Shown here: positions 6,647-10,801 of the stretch, in pieces
How the letters are laid out: every line of letters starts with the position of its first letter
How positions within the stretch are numbered: position 1 is the stretch's first letter
Assembly: GCA_023428085.1 (NCBI GenBank)
Contig: JAEYZK010000277.1
Span: 1-10,801 of the forward strand
DNA: 10,801 nucleotides
Origin: Pseudomonadota bacterium
Lineage (GTDB): Bacteria > Myxococcota > Myxococcia > Myxococcales > Anaeromyxobacteraceae
Direction of reading: 5' to 3'
Notes under the pieces: model-generated
Databases searched by the model: none
Told to the model about the DNA's origin: nothing
The model's input: the letters and a program-made list of their open reading frames with translations, nothing else
Made by a program: the position numbers and the translations under genes

Positions 6647-9600
6647 TCACGAAGCGATGCGCCCCGACCTGACCAGTTCCGGGGGCATCGCATACTGGAG
6701 CTCCCACTCGATGGTGATCGGGCGCTCACCTTCGTAGCGGATCGGCCGCACCGGCCCGAGATACCGGAAGCCCATGGTGATCCCGGGACGCGCGTCGGCC
6801 CGTTCGCGGACGAGGAGCAGCGGCGTGCAGCCCTCGTGCTCGGGCGCGAGGTGGCGCCTCCCCTGCTTCGAGTGGACCGTCGTTCGCGCCTTGGACTGCC
6901 AGTGGAAGGACCGCTCGGAGAGCGGGAAGTCCCGGTACCGGAGGTGCTCCTTCTGCGCCGCGCTCTTCTCCAGGGTGACGAGGAGCAAGTCGAAGCGGCC
7001 GCCCGCCACCGCCTCGACCCCCGTGTAGAACTCCCGGAACGCGCCGTCCTTCGTCCTCTGATCAAAGGCGGCGCTGAGCTCGACGCCGAGGTAGCGCGCG
7101 TGCAACGCGAGCGGGTTCTCCGGGTCGAGTCGGACGTCCGGTGCGAGGACCGCGTTCTCTCGAGCGAGGACGGGGAGGAGCGCCTCGAGCTCCTCCCTCA
7201 AGAGCGCGTGGCGCACCCAGGCGTCCCAGCTCTCGCTCGACGCAGCCTGTTCGCGCCCGTATACGACGGCGAACAGCATGTTCCGAACGCGCTCCTCGAC
7301 GGCACTGTTCAGCCGCTCGAGCCGGAGGAGCTTGCGCCACGTCTCCAGCCGGATGCGATCCCCGACGTGCGTGAGCTTGCAGACGTTCTCGAGTGCCTCC
7401 CCTTCCCCGGGAGCGAGCGGCCGCGCCTCGAGCCCAATGCTCCTACGCAGCTCCGTCCAGGAGCGGCGCTGCCGGTAGATGAGGTCGAGCCCGACCTCCG
7501 TCTCCAGCGTGAACTCCTCGAGTGTGAGGTTCGCGTGGGCGGGTTCGCGGAGGAGGTTCCGAAGCTCATCGATACGGTCGGGGATCGAGCGCTTGAGCTG
7601 CGCGAGGACTTGTTCCCGCGACACCTCGTCGAAGTGGAGGTGGCAGCCCGCCGGGAGATTCCCGAAGCCGTGCTCGATGCCCTCGCGGAGCTCGCGCGGC
7701 GTCTTCCCGAGCATGCGGCGGAACCGCTGATCGAAGCGGAACCCGTCGTGCTGCCGGCCAGTCAGGTCGAATACGACGAGCTCGGCCTTGTTGCGGGCCA
7801 GGCGGAGCCCGCGGCCGAGCTGCTGGAGGAAGACCGTCGAGCTCTCGGTGGGGCGGAAGAAGAACAGCGTGTTGACGTTCGGGACGTCGACGCCCTCGTT
7901 GTAGATGTCGATGACGCAGAGGATCTGGATCTTGCCGAGGTTCAGATCGCTCCTCGCCTGGCGCCGTTCGTCGAGCGGCGTGGTGCCGGTGAGAACCTGC
8001 GTCCGGAAGCCACGGTTCGCGAGCTGGCGTGAGACCTCCTCCGCGTGGCGCGTGTTCGCGCAGAACGCGATGGCGCGGAGGTCCTCGGGGCGGGCGATGT
8101 GCTCGGCGACCGCCCTCACCGCGCGGTTCACGAAGACCTCCGCAGCGCCGACGAGCTTCCCTGCGAGCTCATCGGCGACGTAGCGCCCGGCCACCCACGA
8201 GACGTCGCGCAGGTCCATCCCCTCGACGTCGAGCATGTAGTAGCGGAACGGGGCGAGCGCGTGAGGGATCGCGTTCCAGATGCGGAGGTTGCCGACCCAG
8301 GGCCGCGGGAAGAGGTGATCGTAGTCGACCCCGTCCGCGCGCTCTGGCGTGCCGGTGAGACCGAGCACCTCGGTCTTCGGTCCGATCCGCGCGAGGAACG
8401 ACTCCCACGTGAACGCGGGGGAGTGGTGCGCCTCGTCGATGACGACCATGTCGAACCGTGCCGGATCGAGGCGGTCGTCGCGAAGGGAGTCGATCGACGC
8501 GAACACGTGGCTGCCGATCGTCGGCCGTTGCCCCTGGTAGAGCAGCTCGCCGAACTGGGTGGACTGGACGGCAAGCCGGTAGATGGCGCGGGCCTGCTCC
8601 AGGATCTCCCGACGGTGCGCGACGAAGAGGAGCTTGTCCACCTTCCGTTCCTGGCGGAGCGCCGCGTAGTCCAGCGCGGCCATCACCGTCTTCCCCGTGC
8701 CGGTCGCGGCGACCAGCAGGTTGCGATGCCGGCCGAGCCCGCGGGCAGCGGCGAGCTCCTCCAGGGCGCGCTTCTGGAAGTCCTTCGGCTCGAGCTCGAC
8801 GAGCGCGTCGAGACCGGGATCCCGATCGGCGGCGGCGAGGCTCTTCGCGAGCCGTGTCCGGTGCTGCTCCAGCCGTCCATCGAACGGCTCGAAGAGCGCG
8901 CGGTCCTCCCAGTACTGGTCGAACGTCTCCTGCATCTGCGCCACCAGCGCCGGGTGGTCTCCCTCGGCGATGCGGACGTTCCACTCGAGCCCGTCGGTCT
9001 GCGCCGCGTGCGACAGGTTCGAGCTGCCGACGTACGCCGTGGACACACCGCTCGCGCGGTGGAAGACCCAGGCCTTCGCGTGCAGTCGCGTCGTCTGCGC
9101 ATCGTAGGAGACGCGGACCTCCGCGTTCGGAAGCGCAGCGAGCTTCTCGATCGCGCGCGCGTCGGAGGCGCCCATGTACGTCGTCGTCAGGACCCTCAGC
9201 GGGCGCCCCCGGGAGATGCAGTGCCGTTCGAGCGCCGCGCGCAGCTTCTCGAACCCGCTGAGCTTCACGAACGAGCAGAGGAGGTCGACGCCGTCCGCGC
9301 TGTCGAACTCGCTGCGGAGGTGCTCGAGCAGCGACTCGCCCTCCGCGTTGACGATGAGGCTGGACGTATGGAGAGAGCCGCGCGGCAGGCGCGGAGGATC
9401 GCTCGGGCGCTGGATGATCCCAAGCAGCCGCTCCGGCCTGAGCTCCGCCTCTCCCTTCTTGAAAAGCTTGGGGGTGTGCCGCGCGAGCGTCGCGAGCACG
9501 TCCTCGGCGAGGCGGAGGGTCTTCGCGGAGTCGTCGCCGAGGTCGTCGAGCGCGAGGTCGACCGCGTCGCGGAGGAGCGTGGCGATCGGAGAGACGACAT

Positions 9601-9736
9601 CCGCGGACTTCTCGATCTGCTTTCGTTCGATCGCGAGCGCCGAAGCGTCGAGCCGCTGGAGCTCGATGTCGACTGCGCGGGTGATGACCTCGTCGTAGAT
9701 ACCCGGGACGAGCTGCGAGCGGCGGAAAGCGCCCAT
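6647..9736 (-). CDS. SauUSI-like type IV modification-dependent restriction enzyme (PLD nuclease-SF2 helicase-DUF3427)
   Basis: This 1029-aa protein has three recognisable parts. A phospholipase-D-type nuclease domain (about 121-285) has HxK at H219/K221, GSSN at 237-240 and a following Glu at 251. An SF2 helicase/translocase core spans about 315-665: Walker A ATGTGKT (344-350), DEAH box (434-437), TGTPERADG (461-469), GVDVPN (615-620) and QLGRGLR (639-645). A C-terminal DUF3427 domain (about 700-1029) contains FHWQSKARTT. The order matches SauUSI of Staphylococcus aureus, an ATP-dependent enzyme that cuts DNA containing 5-methyl- or 5-hydroxymethylcytosine, with DUF3427 as the recognition domain. 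The inferred role is restriction of modified foreign DNA; the specificity here is unknown. An N-terminal extension of about 120 residues precedes the PLD domain. The canonical HKD Asp position holds His226. No companion methyltransferase is present, as expected for type IV. An uncharacterised DNA-repair helicase is the alternative. Confidence 0.87.
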   Translation of the reverse strand: MGAFRRSQLVPGIYDEVITRAVDIELQRLDASALAIERKQIEKSADVVSPIATLLRDAVDLALDDLGDDSAKTLRLAEDVLATLARHTPKLFKKGEAELRPERLLGIIQRPSDPPRLPRGSLHTSSLIVNAEGESLLEHLRSEFDSADGVDLLCSFVKLSGFEKLRAALERHCISRGRPLRVLTTTYMGASDARAIEKLAALPNAEVRVSYDAQTTRLHAKAWVFHRASGVSTAYVGSSNLSHAAQTDGLEWNVRIAEGDHPALVAQMQETFDQYWEDRALFEPFDGRLEQHRTRLAKSLAAADRDPGLDALVELEPKDFQKRALEELAAARGLGRHRNLLVAATGTGKTVMAALDYAALRQERKVDKLLFVAHRREILEQARAIYRLAVQSTQFGELLYQGQRPTIGSHVFASIDSLRDDRLDPARFDMVVIDEAHHSPAFTWESFLARIGPKTEVLGLTGTPERADGVDYDHLFPRPWVGNLRIWNAIPHALAPFRYYMLDVEGMDLRDVSWVAGRYVADELAGKLVGAAEVFVNRAVRAVAEHIARPEDLRAIAFCANTRHAEEVSRQLANRGFRTQVLTGTTPLDERRQARSDLNLGKIQILCVIDIYNEGVDVPNVNTLFFFRPTESSTVFLQQLGRGLRLARNKAELVVFDLTGRQHDGFRFDQRFRRMLGKTPRELREGIEHGFGNLPAGCHLHFDEVSREQVLAQLKRSIPDRIDELRNLLREPAHANLTLEEFTLETEVGLDLIYRQRRSWTELRRSIGLEARPLAPGEGEALENVCKLTHVGDRIRLETWRKLLRLERLNSAVEERVRNMLFAVVYGREQAASSESWDAWVRHALLREELEALLPVLARENAVLAPDVRLDPENPLALHARYLGVELSAAFDQRTKDGAFREFYTGVEAVAGGRFDLLLVTLEKSAAQKEHLRYRDFPLSERSFHWQSKARTTVHSKQGRRHLAPEHEGCTPLLLVRERADARPGITMGFRYLGPVRPIRYEGERPITIEWELQYAMPPELVRSGRIAS

Positions 9737-9851
9737 GCGTCATCGTACTCGAGATCCTCGACGCGGCGAGGGCGCTCGTGGGAAGCGCGGAAGGTGGACG
9801 AGGAGGAGCGGGCCAGCCCCAATCCCGAGCGGCGAGGGTGACCGCTGCGGG

Positions 9852-9880
9852 TTGATGGGCCACATACAAAAGAGTAGACT
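9852..9880 (+). promoter_or_regulatory. Predicted sigma70-type promoter of the toxin-antitoxin operon
   Basis: TTGATG (9852-9857, 4 of 6 matches to TTGACA) is followed after exactly 17 bases by TAGACT (9875-9880, 4 of 6 matches to TATAAT). Transcription would begin near 9886-9888, only two to four bases before the ATG at 9890. The stretch from 9862 to 9890 is A/T-richer than its surroundings. I see no Shine-Dalgarno sequence before the ATG, which agrees with a nearly leaderless mRNA. Confidence 0.5.
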
Positions 9881-9887
9881 CTGCTAC
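9871..9887 (+). promoter_or_regulatory. Candidate antitoxin operator palindrome
   Basis: AGAGTAGACTCT (9871-9882) is an inverted repeat (AGAGT/ACTCT) covering the predicted -10 box. An overlapping GTAG...CTAC pair lies at 9874-9887. Ribbon-helix-helix antitoxins of this class commonly bind short palindromes overlapping their own promoter, so this is the natural autorepression site. The assignment rests on position and symmetry only. Confidence 0.4.
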
Positions 9888-9889
9888 GT

Positions 9890-10165
9890 ATGGCGTCTTC
9901 CAAGGAAACCCAGATCTCGGCCCAGATCTCCGACAGCACTCGCGAGCTGATGGAGCGCTACGTCCGCCGGGCAGGGGTCAAGAAGGGGCATCTGATCGAG
10001 CAGGCGCTCCTCCATCATCTGAGCGCCCTCGAAGAGCTGCCCGCCGAGTACATCGTCAAGCCTCGCCTCGTGGTCTCGCGCGCGACCGGCGCGGACCTCC
10101 TGGGGTCTGCCAAGTCGAGGGAGCCGACGCCCGCGCTCCGCGACCTGATGCGCGATGGAGATTAG
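9890..10165 (+). CDS. Ribbon-helix-helix antitoxin of a GNAT toxin-antitoxin pair
   Basis: This 91-aa protein fits a ribbon-helix-helix DNA-binding N-terminus. The segment TQISAQIS (7-14) is the predicted beta strand. DSTRELMERYVRRAG (15-29) is the first helix, and KKGHLIEQALLHHLSALEE (31-49) the second. The remaining roughly 40 residues, ending PTPALRDLMRDGD, would be the toxin-neutralising tail, as in other two-part antitoxins. It does not look like the usual DUF1778 (TacA-type) antitoxin. The ATG at 9890 is supported by the promoter directly before it. Its last 11 bases overlap the start of the toxin gene, so the two are translationally coupled. Expected role: bind and inhibit the toxin, and repress the operon through the palindrome at 9871-9882. 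Confidence 0.8.
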   Translation: MASSKETQISAQISDSTRELMERYVRRAGVKKGHLIEQALLHHLSALEELPAEYIVKPRLVVSRATGADLLGSAKSREPTPALRDLMRDGD

Positions 10166-10679
10166 GGCGCTCCAGCCAGGAGACGATCGATCTTCCTTCC
10201 GCTCGGGGGACGGAGCGCTCGATCGCTTCTTCCAACAGTATGCGGGACAGAACCAGTTCCGGCACCATATCGGAGCGACGTACGTGGCGGTAGATGCGGG
10301 CCGGATCCTCGGGTTCGCCACCGTCGCGCCGCGTCACCTCGAGATCGAGGACCTGCCGGAGCGCGAGCGGAAGCGGCTGCCCAACTATCCGGTACCGGTG
10401 CTTGGGCTGGCGCGCCTCGCAGTGGACGACACGGCGCGGGGCCTCGGCCTGGGCCGGCAGTTGCTCCGGTTCGTCCTCCAGCTCGCGCTCGAGATGTCGG
10501 ACCGGGTCGGCTGCGCGGGCGTGGTCGTCGACGCGAAGCCGGGAGCGGTCGAGTTCTACGGAAAGTACGGTTTCGCCAAGTTCGACGTCCACGAAGGCGA
10601 GTCGGAGGCACGGCCTCGCCAGACTCCCATGTGGCTCCCGATCGGCGCGATCCGGGCCAGCCGCGATCCGTCTCACTGA
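10155..10679 (+). CDS. GNAT-family acetyltransferase toxin (TacT/AtaT-like)
   Basis: This 174-aa single-domain GNAT acetyltransferase follows the pattern of tRNA-acetylating toxins. An early ALDRFFQQYAGQNQ segment (21-34) is typical of TacT/AtaT/KacT-type toxins. It is followed by GATYVAVDAGRILGFATVAP (40-59) and LARLAVDDTARGLGLGRQLL (85-104), which contains the acetyl-CoA pyrophosphate-binding loop RGLGLG (95-100). VVVDAKPGAVEFYGKYGF (123-140) includes Tyr135, at the usual catalytic tyrosine position. Known relatives acetylate the amino acid on charged tRNA and stop translation; the target tRNA here cannot be read from sequence. Its ATG lies inside the antitoxin gene, 11 nt before that gene ends. 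Pairing and motif content make the toxin role likely, and all expected motifs are present. Confidence 0.85.
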   Translation: MEIRALQPGDDRSSFRSGDGALDRFFQQYAGQNQFRHHIGATYVAVDAGRILGFATVAPRHLEIEDLPERERKRLPNYPVPVLGLARLAVDDTARGLGLGRQLLRFVLQLALEMSDRVGCAGVVVDAKPGAVEFYGKYGFAKFDVHEGESEARPRQTPMWLPIGAIRASRDPSH

Positions 10680-10738
10680 GTGGGCAACTATTCCGCCGGG
10701 CGTCAGCCCCCTCCGCTACAAGGGCCCCTCCCACCTCC

Positions 10739-10801
10739 GGAGCCGCCCGCATGTGCCCCGCCCCCGCCCCCGCCGCGCCCAGCCTCCTCGCGCGCCTCGA
10801 C
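10739..10801 (+). CDS. Probable start of a further gene, 3' truncated by the window
   Basis: A GGAG ribosome-binding sequence (10739-10742) lies 8 nt before an ATG at 10751. That ATG opens a frame that stays open to the window end, reading MCPAPAPAAPSLLARLD. The spacing is good, but only 17 codons are visible and they are Pro/Ala-rich, so the reading could be chance in GC-rich DNA. No function can be assigned. Confidence 0.35.

Noticed and set aside
5857..7065. In-frame N-terminal extension of the SEC-C gene on the minus strand
   Set aside because: The open frame continues upstream through the racemase gene and part of the restriction gene, but gives low-complexity Arg/Ala sequence. The ATG at 5856 follows the racemase stop and begins normal protein.
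8045..9841. 598-codon + strand frame and a 566-codon minus-strand frame over the restriction gene
   Set aside because: Both are shadows of a gene with a complete set of helicase motifs and have no recognisable features of their own.
9735..9950. 71-codon + strand frame across the antitoxin promoter
   Set aside because: It overlaps the antitoxin out of frame, has basic low-complexity sequence, and covers the promoter and operator.
1..10801. tRNA, rRNA, insertion sequence, integrase or attachment site
   Set aside because: I saw no tRNA-like cloverleaf, rRNA segment, transposase or integrase motif, or flanking duplicated site in the window.

Overview
The window is a GC-rich stretch of bacterial chromosome. 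Its base composition, a large multi-domain secreted polysaccharide-degrading enzyme, and InlB-like repeats of the GWSG type suggest a member of the Myxococcota (Anaeromyxobacter/Polyangium-like). That assignment is inferred from style; nothing in the window is a taxonomic marker.

Positions 1-3326 (+) hold the 3' part of one very large secreted enzyme. It begins inside a GH11 endo-xylanase catalytic domain (the nucleophile Glu is the fourth visible codon). It continues through four Cys-rich InlB-like repeats alternating with three malectin-like (CBM57-type) domains, and ends in an SGNH/GDSL esterase domain. The likely job is to cut the xylan backbone and deacetylate it in one carbohydrate-bound polypeptide. 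The convergent intergenic region 3327-3582 carries two strong hairpins and a cluster of palindromic intergenic repeat arms.

Positions 3583-9736 (-) hold three genes in the same direction. In transcription order these are a 1029-aa PLD nuclease-SF2 helicase-DUF3427 protein with the architecture of the type IV modification-dependent restriction enzyme SauUSI, a 231-aa Asp/Glu racemase-family enzyme with both catalytic cysteines, and a 757-aa SEC-C zinc-motif protein of unknown function. A near-perfect GC hairpin separates the restriction gene from the racemase, so the restriction gene may be its own transcript.

Positions 9852-10679 (+), divergent from the restriction gene, form a compact type II toxin-antitoxin operon: a ribbon-helix-helix antitoxin overlapping by 11 nt a GNAT acetyltransferase toxin of the TacT/AtaT kind. 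A recognisable promoter and a palindrome sit immediately before the antitoxin start, which suggests a nearly leaderless, autoregulated transcript. The restriction gene and toxin-antitoxin pair together look like a small defence/mobility cluster. Hand counts on sample lines show lower GC there than in the SEC-C gene. A further gene probably begins at 10751 and runs off the window.
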